Shown one piece after another: positions 1-10,794 of a DNA stretch of 64,000 nt. A program made the position numbers and the translations under genes. A model generated the notes under the pieces. That model saw only the letters and a list, made by a program, of their open reading frames with translations. It ran no database searches and was not told where the DNA came from. The DNA lies in contig CANNZV010000939.1 in NCBI GenBank assembly GCA_947561585.1, forward strand, positions 62,001-126,000. Direction: 5' to 3'. Numbering within the stretch: the first letter of the stretch is position 1; the number at the start of each line of letters is the position of its first letter. The DNA is from Caprella mutica. Taxonomy: Eukaryota; Arthropoda; Malacostraca; Amphipoda; Caprellidae.

Positions 1-489
1 CATTACAAGAGGTAAATAGATATTATTATTAGTGTTGAAGAACTAAGCAGGTGACTGATGTTACTGATCATTTACCTCTGTTATTAATAATGCATTTTAT
101 ATATTTAATCAATGTAAATTCAATGAAGGAAATTGAAACTAAAATAATATTCCTATTTTTATTCAATATTCATCTCTAGGCTGAAAGAAATATATATCTA
201 CTAGCTATTAAAATTAGGCTATACTACTAGGTAATGCTCATATAATCTATTTACATTTTTAATTGATAACAAAGAAAATAAGAGAGAAAATATCACCCAA
301 AGGAGTGAGACATCCTATCCTTATTTCTAATAATTATAAGTCATGAATCATAATAATTATTAATGCACATATTCAATCTATAAGATACGTATACTAAGCA
401 GGTATATGTTGCTAGTTATTATAGCCTAAACTGGCATCGAAAGATGTTGTAGTAAATGTTGTTCCAATTGCAATGAAGCAAGTAATTAA
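1..489. other. AT-rich sequence without recognised gene
   Basis: No exon with credible splice signals, RNA gene or repeat structure was seen. If the candidate first exon at 676-721 is real, this stretch is part of its first intron. Confidence 0.5.
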
Positions 490-945
490 TTTATTTTAAT
501 TTAGTAGGGGTTTAACGTCTGCTTTGGAATCAAAGGCCATATCACTAGCAGTAAAAAGAAACTAAATACAAGAGATTTGAAAAAAGCAGTCAGAAAGGAA
601 AGAGGCTCCATGAACAAAGCCATGCATCTACCGTCATTCTGAGGACAAAGCTACTCTGTGAATGCAGTCACTTACCAAGGAATGTGACCAAAAGGAACAC
701 AAGCATCGTGGCTGCACTCATAGATGGAAGAGGAAAATGAAGAGATGATAGTACAATTAGCCTACCTAACACAAAAAACTAAGACCTTAGCGCTATCCTC
801 TGAAACTGTTTTACCATTGAAATATGAAAAACATGGTAATAAATGAAATAAACAATTCATACTCCAAAGTACAACAATTCGGGGCTCAAGGGACGCCACC
901 CTCTTCTCTTCCGTTCACCACAGACAGCTATAGCCCCTAGAGGCG
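490..945 (-). repeat. Segment duplicated (inverted, diverged) at 45165-45672
   Basis: Read on the minus strand, this segment matches the plus strand at about 45165-45672 over its whole length with many substitutions and small indels. Shared landmarks in the same order are CTGTCTGTGGTGAA, GAGGATAGCGCTA, TTAGGTAGGCT, CTCTTCATTTTCCTCTTCCA, CTTGGTAAGTGACTGCATTC and CAGACGTTAAACC. It contains the candidate signal-peptide exon at 676-721. Either a gene 5' end was copied to 45 kb, or both copies belong to an unrecognised repeat family. Confidence 0.75.
676..721 (-). CDS. Possible first coding exon (signal peptide) of a gene running off the left edge
   Basis: Read on the minus strand, an ATG at 721-719 opens a 15-codon hydrophobic peptide, MSAATMLVFLLVTFL, plus one base of the next codon, ending at a strong donor (GTAAGT at 675-670). 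That is the usual look of an insect secretory first exon interrupted in phase 1. No second exon could be found in the 670 bases left in the window, so the product is unknown. It starts 669 bases beyond the lipase stop on the same strand, so a tandem secreted-protein gene is possible. The copy at 45 kb keeps the donor but has GTG in place of the ATG. Confidence 0.35.
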
Positions 946-1389
946 ACTAAAGCAAAGAGTAGGGGAAAGGTACAAACATCAACTGTGAAAAATAATGCCA
1001 AACTAAATCTAATACCTTGTATAAAGTAATATAATCACAAATGTACGACTTTTAATCTAAATTGAATACTAACAATGGAAATATAATGTAGTCGCTATAT
1101 TATACTTCGATTTAACACTAATTGGGGTACTAGGAATATTGGCTGGTAGATTTTAATGTACTTATATTGGCATGAGATGAGATGAGATCCCAATGAAGAG
1201 TTTCAGTTCCCAATATTCTAAGTACTAATAATATAACTCACAATTAAGAAAATCACTTATAATACCTCACCCCAATCAAGGGTATATGACACGGAAAAAG
1301 AATTATTCCTAATCGAATGAACACCTAAAATATTCTACATTGAAGATGTAGGTACCAAGTTAGCTTTAATTATATAAGAGTAGTGGTAA

Positions 1390-1539
1390 TTAGTAGGTTT
1401 GTAGCAGTTGCAGGATAGGTTTGTAGACCATTTCACTGGCCACATCAGCGTACAGGAAATCAAGGTGGTTAAAATTGTCATGAGGAATTTTGTGATTGTA
1501 AATTACTCTGGGTAATCTGGAAACGGTACGAGAGACGTC
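1390..1539 (-). CDS. Lipase terminal exon with catalytic His
   Basis: It encodes [12 protein letters not shown], then [15 protein letters not shown] with catalytic His535, ending LLQTY and TAA at 1392-1390. No AATAAA signal is obvious in the next few hundred bases on the minus strand. Confidence 0.93.
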   Translation of the reverse strand, partial: DVSRTVSRLPRVIYNHKIPHDNFNHLDFLYADVASEMVYKPILQLLQTY

Positions 1540-4500
1540 CTGCAACAATAAAACAAATTAATAATCGAAATAATATGATTTTCATGTGAATATATTCAGA
1601 ACATGTACTTTTTCTTGGGAAAATATAAACTTGAGATTTCTGACGAGTATCTATAGACTTCATACTTATATTACGTAATATGGTGAGTTTAATGATTATT
1701 TTGAAACAGATTTGTTAGATTGTGCTTTTGAATCCTACTACCTCATAATAACTTACTTGTGGAGTAACGAGGTGATCATCCTCACTCCAGAAGATGGCTA
1801 TTTTGGTGCCTATCTTCTCCAGGGGGTAGTGTGGGGGAACTCTGTCTCCATAGTGCAGGAGATTTAGTCCACTTCGGCCATAGTCAAATTTTCTGATACC
1901 CTCTGTAACAAAGTATGTTATAAATAGAGAAATGAGAATGTATGTTGTCTAACAATTGATTTAGTTATACCTATAAAAACAAAACTTGTATGAATGTGTT
2001 TTGAACTTTTACAATTTTTTTACATAATTATCACAGATGTCCATCCTCTCGAGGTAATGATTGAACTTGTTGGTATCCCTATGACCCCAATGAGGGTAGT
2101 TAACTCCTGAGGGCGTGTCCATTGATATCGTGAGTGAATGTAGCGTGTGGTCAGAAGTGGATATAGAGTCAGACAATGAAGAGGTGGGAGAATGTTTCGA
2201 TATTTTTGCAGCTGTACCATTTTTAGGTTAGAAGGGACTGGTTGCAGCCCTATCACAGAGAAGTGCATAGTTGTACGTAGTAGTGGGAGATGTTGTGTAC
2301 ATCCTCCGTAGTGTCCTTCGCTCAGTCTATGTATATTCATTATAGCAAATGTAAGAGGCCCATGCTATTGTTATTGTAAGGTGAGTAAGGAGTTTGGATG
2401 TGGAGTGTTAAGATCTTATTCAGTGTTGTGGAGGGGTGTGGAGTTAAGAGGTGGAATGTTGTTAAGAATTAGCCTGATGGGTGCTATGGACGGAGTGAGA
2501 GACATTAATAGAGGCTAGTTCTGTTTTCTGAATTGTGATGATGTTGTTGTTATTTTTGTGCAAAGTGCTTTTAGTTCCATTATCTTATTTAGAAGGTTAT
2601 TACTGTTTAGTAATAGAATGTAATGTGAAGTATATGAGAGTTTTTTTAAGGTGTTATGATACCTGGTACAATGTAGGTTATACACTACCATCTCCGTATG
2701 ACGATGGGTTCTGCAACGATTTCATTTTTGACGCATGGAAAGGTTTTATGTCGACGGAGAGTAAGAAGGGTTAGTGTAGGAAGGTAAGCGAGTAATACCA
2801 TCCATGAGGGGTAATGCTTTGAAAGTTTACAGCATGTGGCAGACATCTGGGCAGACAAAACACTGATTGCTGGCAACAACGAAAGAAGACAATGGGTGGG
2901 GAGATATTTTGGTTCCCAGTTAGGCACACCTCAATCATGAAAAGCATTTTCATGATGGAATAAATACAACTGGTTAAATACACCAATTATACTGTTTGAA
3001 ATCATAATTCACTTAAACTTATACTGTATATTATTCTGGAATTATAGAATATTTATAATTCTGAAACTATAATATTTTTTTTCATTTATAAACTTCTTCA
3101 CCACTAATCATTTTCATCAATATTTACTTAACAACAATTGCAAACTTGAGATATTAGTTGTTATTCCAGAAGTTATTCTTCCCTCCTTTTGCCTAGATAT
3201 TACTATGACATTTTTGCTAAATTGTAATTCTTATTAATCGAAACTGTCGATAAACACCCAAATTGTTGCCAAAGTGCCAGTCATTCAAACACTAGAGTGT
3301 CTCTTGTTAGCATAGGCACTTTAAAAAAGGCATTAGATAATAAGTACATTTACATTGCCATCAAGGTTATATGGACTTGCATGAAGTACTTAATTCTGCT
3401 TTGATAAGCTTTATTCAATATTAAAGACATTTATCATCCTATTTTGGAGATGAATATGTAAAATAGTTCGAAATTCGATGTAGAAATTTCATATCTTAAA
3501 ACATTGCATCAAAACATAAAAGTGGCTTCAGTATCTAAAGTATTTACTAAATCTCTCTATTCGTTACCAGAATTTAAGAATTGGCCGATTTGCGCCATGA
3601 TGCGGATGGATGTCCCTGAAGGTAGGTTGGCCGCAAGTAGAGGTATGTAGTTCTGAAAATGGTAATTAGGTTTTACTTATCTCCATAAGTTCAATTAAAG
3701 CTTCATATAATTGCTTTTCTTTAATTATGAAAATATACGAACAGATATTATTCATCCTAAGTGTATTTAGATTAGAGATATCTTTTACCGACAGTATTGA
3801 TAAAAGCAATAGAAGTAGGAAACTACTCGAAGAGTACATAGATGCAGCATACTTACTTGTGGTGATATGCTTCAAATTCTCGCTATTGATACCAAAGCAT
3901 TACGCCACATCATTGTTTGTTTTGCGGTAGCTATACTTAGACAATGAGTATTGGAGATACTACGCAACTAGGGGCATTAGCTCTCTCAGTATTTCCTAAA
4001 AATATCAATGAATTAACATGTTCTCTCACTGCAGTGCTTACATACTCAACAAACAGTTCATGAACAAGAACTGCAAGGATTCTTTGAAGGAAACTCTAAG
4101 GTAAATAGAACTAAGGACAAGCAAGGTTGAATGGGATAGACTAACCTTCGATACCTTATGTCAAAAATGATGTTGTTCACTTAGTTACTCTACAAATAGA
4201 CGTAATTATCCTATCTATACAAAACTATCTTTATCGTAGTCGAATAGAATTAAGATGAATTACTAATTTAGATAAATCCGCGACATAGTTTTTGAAATTA
4301 ACAACCTCATCATTGACAGTACTGACCTTATCGTGCAAGCCACTGCCTACCATCCTAAGGATGTTAGAACAGATGGAAGAGAACACACTTGACGGATGGC
4401 ACACTCGGCGCAAAAATTTTCTTCGTCCGGATAGAAAACCTCCCACGGATCCAAACCCTGCAACTTCCATTATTTTCTGAAAAAATGAATGCAAAAGCTA

Positions 4501-7319
4501 TATTTCTAAAGAAGAGGATTTAATCAAGACAGAATTAGAGGTTAGGAATAATCACTGTTGTGAGAAAATCTGATTTTCGGTTATATTCATAATGAATTAA
4601 ATTTGGAATATCAAATTCCTTCTGTAGATCAATTTTTTGTTAAATTCTGTTGGATTCTGATAGTTTACTAATTACTATATATATTCTAGAATCCTTAAAT
4701 TGTATTATATGTTATAAGCTCAACAAATTTTCAAAAATACTCTAATGTTCATAAATTATGAATACCATTAGGGATATTTCAAAAATATGATGAAAAATAA
4801 GTTATGAATTATTTATTAGGTTAATAATAGTTTCAGTTTTTGTTTTCTCGTTGCAATGTTGAAATAATTTTAATTGAATAAAGAACATTAAATGATTCTA
4901 ATGAAACTTCAGATATTTTTCAAGTGATTAAAATAGATACTTTATGAACTAAATAAGTATGCAATATAACAATAAATAGCTATTTATGGAAAATAAATAA
5001 TTAGCTACCTACCTACCTAGGTACAAGAACAAAGCAGTTAATTCTTGTAAACTTTTTTTCGTAATATTTTTCGAGTCGATTATCGCGATTTGCATTTTTA
5101 ATATTTTTTGCATATGTTACTATATACATATTTACCAATTTGAATTAAGTATAACTATCTATTCCATTATAGCTAAAATTTCGAATAATTAATTCTTATC
5201 TATCCCATTATAAACCAAGTTTTATTAATTCGAAAACCAGTTTCAATTTCGGAAAAAACACACAAGACGATAGATTATTAATATCAATAAAGGAAAACCA
5301 ATTTGGTTTGGATATATAAAACCAATTTTATGAAATAGTATAAAATTAATTATCAAGTTCATAGTAAATCTTTATTCATCTACAAAGTATTTAATTACAC
5401 TAAACACTGCCTTACATAGTACTGGGCGGCAAATGTGACCATTGGTCTCAGGACTCCTCCCATGTGGTCCAAATAACCGGATGGTGCTAAAGCGACCATC
5501 AATTTTATCTGAAAATTGGGGAAATGTCACCTATTGTATACTCATATGATCTACTTTCCATAGAATATTATATTGTTTAACTAATTTAAAAAGTATTAAC
5601 AACTAGAGTTGACTTAATTTGGATCCATTAAATGACTTTCATAGTACTGTTTTGGCTACCACAAATACTTTTATTCACAATACTAATTCAAGAGCTTTCA
5701 ACTTTAAATATATAAAGTGCAAATAGTTTTCATCGACATTAGCCTAATAAAGTTTGCAAATAAATGTCGTGTGAACTCTGGCTAGAAAATCAGAACAATA
5801 CGTGCAAAATTGAACTGTTTACAATATGTTGAGCAGTTGCATTTCAAGACTGTTCTTTAAATAATTACAGTTGCTGTTTACTAGCTTGCTGTTTTTGTTT
5901 TAATATTATTTTTTAAATTATCACCTTGCTTTGGAAATTTTGATTTGTTGAGGCTGCCATAAAGAAGGTCATGGTCCCGAGAGAATGTCCAATGTAGTAC
6001 AGATCTCTAGTCTTGGTGACATTAAGGACGTAGTCAACCATTGCCGGTAAATCGTACTTTGCCAGATCATCTACACTGCAATGAAAAGTTGTAACAATTC
6101 CAATCTTGAAATTTTATAAATTAGACCTCAGTTAATCAAACTCACTTGAACTTCCAGAATTTCAACTGTTGTGAAGAGAGAGACTCGTGTCGACGAGAAT
6201 ACTCATTACCTCTGAAGTTTCCCAGCCATACGTCATAGCCTGCGTCTGCTAGCATGAAACCTGGCAATTCAATTGATAATTATCCTTGTGAAATGGACTA
6301 AGATGAACAAATAGTTTGAATCATTACAAACCTAATGCTTCATTGTGATCATTCCGCACGAAATCTGCCGAAGAACATTGCAAACAGTGCTGAAGGAAGA
6401 CAACTTTCTTATTCGTCACACTCTTATGCTTCATAGTATTTTTAGATTTTTCTATTTTATCATCAAATAAGAGATCGTTGCTGTTTTTGTATCCTTTTCT
6501 ATTGATTTTGGTGTGATTTACACTTCTTTTAAGTTGTTCTTTCTCATTAATTCGAATTGCATTCAAAGAGTTCAATTTTGTGTGTTTTGAAATTCCACGT
6601 TTCTTCATATAATACTCTGCCAATTTTTGAGGGTCAAATAATTGAATTAGTTTTCTACGTCTTTTCAATAATGCCCGATTGGAGTTAGAATTTGAACCAG
6701 TAGAATGCCGCACTCTTCTTTTGTACCTCCTCCTACCCAGAGGACTGACTTTGATGGCTCTAGGCCCTGGTATTCTGTGCAGCTCTAGGATGTACCCATC
6801 CTTAGTGGTGACGTGGTGAACTTGAGCAGGGTAACCATGCGATGTTATTATTCCAGGCTGAAATGAAATTAGGGGTGTAACTATGGAGTAAGAGATACAA
6901 TTTGGCAAAGAAAAGCTTATTGGAATTACTTCTATATAGAGTTCTTGACAATATCGTCTTGTGAATTGAAATTTCTTAAATGTACATATCAGAACTAATC
7001 TGTAATATTTATATTGTCATTTTATTCACCATGTTCAATATATTTTCCATCTTACCATCGTGTTGGATTTCTTCACAGCAGCTATTTTTTGTTCCCATAT
7101 TGGCACGTCTCTCTTGTCCCTCGTGTTCTCTACAGTTGGTTTATCTGTTAGGTTATTTTGCCAGAGACAATCCACTGCCACCTCAGTGCTGTTCAGTCTC
7201 CACATTTTCTCACTGTGTAGTTTGCTGTGACTCAGCTGAGAGGTGATAGGGAGATTGTGACCGTAGACTTTTAAGTACATTTGGCATAGAATTAGCAGAA
7301 AGGATTGAAGAGGAGACAT
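1390..7319 (-). CDS. Secreted acid lipase (gastric/lysosomal lipase family, alpha/beta hydrolase), nine exons
   Basis: Exons on the minus strand, in order: 7319-7056, 6857-6332, 6260-6146, 6075-5925, 5508-5416, 4476-4327, 3652-3568, 1902-1757, 1539-1390. All junctions are GT-AG, the phases agree, and the sum is 1680 nt (559 residues plus stop). Residues 1-20 are a signal peptide ([20 protein letters not shown]). The lipase N-terminal motif ([20 protein letters not shown]) precedes the oxyanion segment LQHCL (243-247). The nucleophile elbow GHSLG puts Ser at 333; Asp504 (in [10 protein letters not shown]) and His535 (in FNHLDF) complete the triad. Such enzymes hydrolyse neutral lipids, usually in gut lumen or lysosomes. 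Odd points are a basic insert at about 121-238 absent from the family, giving 559 instead of roughly 400 residues, Cys246 where Gly is usual, and Leu334 where Gln is usual in gastric lipases. Transcript evidence is lacking, but the uninterrupted joint frame makes the model strong. Confidence 0.93.
1757..1902 (-). CDS. Lipase exon 8 with catalytic Asp
   Basis: It encodes [20 protein letters not shown] through [19 protein letters not shown], the YG..PP.Y motif and the second Asp of EDD (504) are diagnostic of the acid lipase family. Donor GTAAGT, phase 0. Confidence 0.94.
3568..3652 (-). CDS. Lipase exon 7 (residues 434-462)
   Basis: It encodes [20 protein letters not shown] and continues QIGQFLNS. 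This matches the family segment with the P-A-G-T-S motif and the following helix. Donor GTAACG, phase 1; the codon is completed as Glu by exon 8. Confidence 0.9.
4327..4476 (-). CDS. Lipase exon 6 (cap/lid region, residues 384-433)
   Basis: The exon has exactly 50 codons. It carries the cysteine-containing cap segment (RRVCHPS then [12 protein letters not shown]), which in the family reads roughly FC...CxNILF. Acceptor TTTTTTCAG, donor GTCAGT. Confidence 0.88.
5416..5508 (-). CDS. Lipase exon 5 (residues 353-383)
   Basis: It encodes [18 protein letters not shown] and continues to AAQYY. This matches the family strand usually written as ALAPVA followed by the lid region. Acceptor TTTTCAG, donor GTAAGG. 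Confidence 0.92.
5925..6075 (-). CDS. Lipase exon 4 with nucleophile elbow GHSLG
   Basis: It encodes [17 protein letters not shown], then the [13 protein letters not shown] elbow with catalytic Ser333, ending NFQSK before a GTGATA donor in phase 0. Confidence 0.94.
6146..6260 (-). CDS. Lipase exon 3 (residues 264-302)
   Basis: It encodes [18 protein letters not shown] and on to FWKF, the highly conserved strand and loop before the nucleophile elbow. Flanking introns are only 71 and 70 bases long. Acceptor TTGCCAG, donor GTGAGT. Confidence 0.93.
6332..6857 (-). CDS. Lipase exon 2 (residues 89-264) with basic insert
   Basis: It encodes the N-terminal lipase motif ending HRIPGP, then about 118 Lys/Arg/Asn/Ser-rich residues including RRRYKRR and LLKRRRKL, then the beta-strand [13 protein letters not shown]. 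The family normally has only a few residues between RIPGP and the strand. The insert lies wholly within the exon and in frame. The donor is GTTTGT, phase 1. Confidence 0.88.
7056..7319 (-). CDS. Lipase exon 1 (residues 1-88)
   Basis: The start is the ATG at 7319-7317. The frame is open 39 bases further upstream but has no ATG there, and the signal peptide begins at this Met. Downstream of the signal peptide comes a poorly conserved, N-glycosylation-prone segment (NST, NLT). The donor is GTAAGA at 7055-7050, phase 0. Confidence 0.85.
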
Positions 7320-7359
7320 CTTTGTATCTGTTTTCTTCTTAGATAATGTCACTTTCAAT

Positions 7360-7945
7360 TACTGTCGCATTTTCATTCAGTTTATGCTTCATTGTACAGC
7401 ACTATCGGTTAACAGCATCTTATGAAAAAAGTGTTATATTTATCTGTTGAATAGATTTTTTAGATTTTAACAGTTATTAACAATAATATTACTGAGGTGG
7501 TTCAATCCAGACTTAGGTTATGTAAATATTAGTATTGACACATTATTTAAATCAACCTCTTCATTCAAAAGAAATTACTGAATTATTTCCAAACTGTTTC
7601 ATGATTCGAATAAATAATTGGTGGAATAATTTAGCCAATATATCATATTTCGTTAGAAAAGTATTTCAATCTTGGATTGCAAGTTATTAATTTTAATGTT
7701 AAATCGAATGAATGGAAGTATCGATGCTACTCTTGCTAATTTTCAAATAAAAGATGAATTATAATTATTCATTTCCTTATTTTGTAATACATTATAAAAT
7801 TGTAACACTGAATTATCTCTATAATAAGTTGCATATTCTAAAATAGATAAATAACAGTATAATAATGCCCATAGAGTTATATTTGCATTAACGTAATTTA
7901 TTGAAGTTCTGCAATATTACGTGACAGGAAAAAAATAGTTAATAA
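7360..7945. other. Lipase upstream region
   Basis: AT-rich sequence in which promoter and 5' UTR of the lipase gene should lie. No convincing TATA box or other regulatory motif could be assigned by eye. Confidence 0.4.
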
Positions 7946-7949
7946 TTAA

Positions 7950-8804
7950 GAGGACTCAATGGTCAAAATTGATTTTTTTCAGATTTTTTTTCATGCTCTA
8001 ATATGAAAGAATATAGTGTAGAGAAGATGTACGCAAAATGTCAGAATGATCTAATGATTAGTAGGCGAGCTACACGTTCACAAACGTACATGTGCGCTAT
8101 TGTTCTGTACCCTCTATCTCCTACGCTGCTGGATGCTTTTGAGGAGATGGGGGTAGAGGGAGGGGGAGGAGGGGGGGCGGTGAAAAAAGAAGCAACAGAT
8201 GATGGTGAGTACTACTTTGTATTAGTACTTATAAAACTAACTAAAGTGAAACGCATACCTAAAATTAAGGCGGAAAAGTTAGTGTCTTCTTCTGTGGACA
8301 AATTGCCCTGTCGTGAAAAGTAGCATTTTTCCATCTTCAAAAGCCTATTTCTTTTGTTCTAGTTAACCTAGATAAAATTTGTAGATTACATAATGATCAG
8401 TGATATATAAGATGCATCTCCTATTGAAGTTTTTTTTCAATTTATTGAATATAGATGAAAAAAATATAATAAATGAATTATTTATGGTAAATTCACTTAT
8501 TTTTATTTCTTCAGAATATTAAAAAACTGAAAGCAGTAAATCGAAAAAAACTCTACTAGCATTTATGTGAAAATGTCTCAGAAATCCATTTCCGGAATCG
8601 GTTTGTTTCTATCTTTTTTAGTTTTTGAGGAAATTCAATTTTTACGAAGTACCCTCACGGGGGGTTAGAAGGAGAAGTAGAGGTCGTATAAAAATAAATT
8701 TCTAAATAAGAATTTCTGCAATGGTCATGATACAAACGTATGTGAAGTTTCAAATTTCTATCATTATTAATAAAGTAAAAGTTCAGAAAAGTCATTGAGT
8801 CCTC
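7950..8804. mobile_element. piggyBac-like MITE with TTAA target sites
   Basis: The ends are exact inverted repeats beginning GAGGACTCAATG, with TTAA immediately outside on both sides (7946-7949 and 8805-8808). No transposase is present, so it is non-autonomous. A 106-codon open frame at 8003-8323 and a long G-run lie inside; neither resembles a known protein. Confidence 0.8.
8149..8180 (+). other. G-quadruplex-prone G-run
   Basis: Runs of three or more G (GGGGG, GGG, GGGGG, GGGGGGG) are separated by one to four bases, which fits the canonical G4 pattern. It lies inside the MITE and is exceptional in this AT-rich sequence. Confidence 0.6.
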
Positions 8805-8890
8805 TTAACCTCCATAACAACTATTGGTAAAAACAACCATGATAAATTAATAACAATAAGAAGCACAATACACATATAGATTGGTTCTAG

Positions 8891-9030
8891 GATATTTCGT
8901 CCAACGGACATTTCGTCCACGGATATTTCGTCCAACGGACATTTCGTCCACGGATATTTCGTCCAACGGACATTTCGTCCACGGATATTTCGTCCAACGG
9001 ACATTTTGTTCACGGATAATTCGTTCACGA
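8891..9030 (+). repeat. 31-bp tandem array in the end of family 1 copy A
   Basis: About four and a half copies of a 31-bp unit made of two near-identical halves, GGATATTTCGTCCAAC and GGACATTTCGTCCAC. Confidence 0.9.
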
Positions 9031-9912
9031 ATTGCAATATTTTGTATTTTATAGTGTTTATACTATATATTTGATATTATTTTCAGTAATTTTTTTCACT
9101 ATTACATTGATAGTCAGGTGTAAAAATACAATAATATTATAGTAATTTAAGCCGAACCATTTCATATCAACACATAAAAAATGTTTATCTATCGATTACA
9201 GTAATAAAATTAGATATGCAAAACGGGTTCACTATATATTTAAGTTATTTACCTCGTTTAATATTTTGCATTAATTAATGAGTCATGAGTATCTAAAAGA
9301 ATAAATGTGTGGATACGTAAGAAAGAGAATAAAATAATTAAAATAGAGGTAAATACTAATTATTATATATGGTTTAATTATGAGTACGAAAATATAGAAC
9401 AGTCCGATAATACGGACGCTTTAATAATTAAACGTAATTCTAAATAGTATACCAATATCTAGCTATTTTCTTTATATCATATTTAATCATCAATCAATTG
9501 TTTAGTAGTATATTATATACATGTATTCATTTCATGTAGTCACTGTTAAAATATTCTGATATAAAAAACTAATTTCTGAACTGATGTTGCTTCTAATAAG
9601 CTAATCTGAGTAACAATATTGATGTTTATTGTAGTTACTGTGAATATACACTACAAAAAATGTCTCTCTTTTCTATGTGTATGTACTGTAATAGCTTCGA
9701 GACATGCCTCGCTATTGTAACAGATTTTATAAGACGGGCATTCAATGAAAACGAGTCCTCCCTGTATGTCTTTAAAAAAGTATTCAGTTTCATTATTTTA
9801 CTGTTGATGGCCAGCAGAAGCAAGATAAGAAGATTACAATAAGAATTAGGACAAAGATCATGAATTTCTAATTACCATCAACAAATGGTGTTTTTAACAA
9901 TTATTATATTGC

Positions 9913-9916
<4 letters not shown>

Positions 9917-9953
<37 letters not shown>

Positions 9954-9960
9954 TATAAAT
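9917..9960. repeat. (AT)n microsatellite
   Basis: About 20 AT dinucleotides, able to form a hairpin, inside the family 1 element. Confidence 0.95.
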
Positions 9961-10290
9961 AATATTAAATATGTTCACATTATAAATATAATACAAAATA
10001 AAGCATTTCGTGGACGAATTGTCCGTGCACGATATATATTATATTACTAATAACAATTACTCAATTGGTGATAACCTTAGTAATTATATAAATAGATAAC
10101 AGTATTTGCTAACGATAACACAAAGAACAGTAAAGTAATTAAATGTGATAGTTTTTAGCTACACTGTGGGTTAGAACGAGAGTCAGAGCTACTGTATACT
10201 GACGATAGAGAGAGAGAGAGAGACTTTGCCACCTGTAACTCTAACTGATAGGTACTGATGAGAGAGAGAAAGAGGTGTGCCTTTATATGC

Positions 10291-10794
10291 ACCTACTGCA
10301 GGTACTATGCACCTACTGCAGGTACTATGCACATATCGCAGGTACTATGCACCTACTGCAGGTACTATGCACCTATCGCAGGTACTATGCACCTACTGCA
10401 GGTACTATGCACCTACTGCAGGTACTATGCACCTACTGCAGGTACTATGCACCTGCTGCAGGTACTATGCACCTACTGCAGGTACTATGCACCTGCTGCA
10501 GGTATTATGCACCTGCTGCAGGTACTATGCACCTACTGCAGGTACTATGCACCTACTGCAGGTACTATGCACCTACTGCAGGTACTATGCACCTATCGCA
10601 GGTACTATGCACCTACTGCAGGTACTATGCACCTACCGCAGGTACTATGCACCTACTGCAGGTATTATGCACCTACTGCAGGTACTATGCACCTACTGCA
10701 GGTACTATGCACCTATCGCAGGTACTATGCACCTACTGCAGGTACTATGCACCTACCGCAGGTACTATGCACCTACTGCAGGTACTATGCACCT
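10291..10794 (+). repeat. 20-bp minisatellite, left block
   Basis: About 25 copies of ACCTACTGCAGGTACTATGC, with mainly A/G and TG/CG variants around the central CTGCAG. It is the same array as 13201-14814, split by a LINE. Twenty is not a multiple of three and the unit has no plus-strand stops, so all three plus frames are open; these are not genes. Confidence 0.98.

Larger units (their letters stand above)
8884..10035. mobile_element. Phrase-repeat element, family 1 copy A (TTCGTCCACGGACA ends)
   Basis: The left end is a tandem array of ATTTCGTCCACGGA-type phrases that starts just after GGTTCTAGGA. The right end (10003-10032) is the same phrase inverted (GGACGAATTGTCCGTG). Both ends also share an inverted TTATTTTGTATT segment. 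Most of the interior from about 9400 on is colinear with 50185-51262. No transposase is visible. It looks like a non-autonomous foldback-type element. Confidence 0.7.

Noticed and set aside
2020..2340. Extra lipase exon with a plausible acceptor near 2212
   Set aside because: Exon 7 (phase 1) joins exon 8 directly and restores the family sequence at FDYG; this frame resembles nothing in the family and would break the phase.
8003..8323. 106-codon ORF as a gene
   Set aside because: Lies wholly within a TTAA MITE, contains the G-run as a Gly tract and has no recognisable domain.
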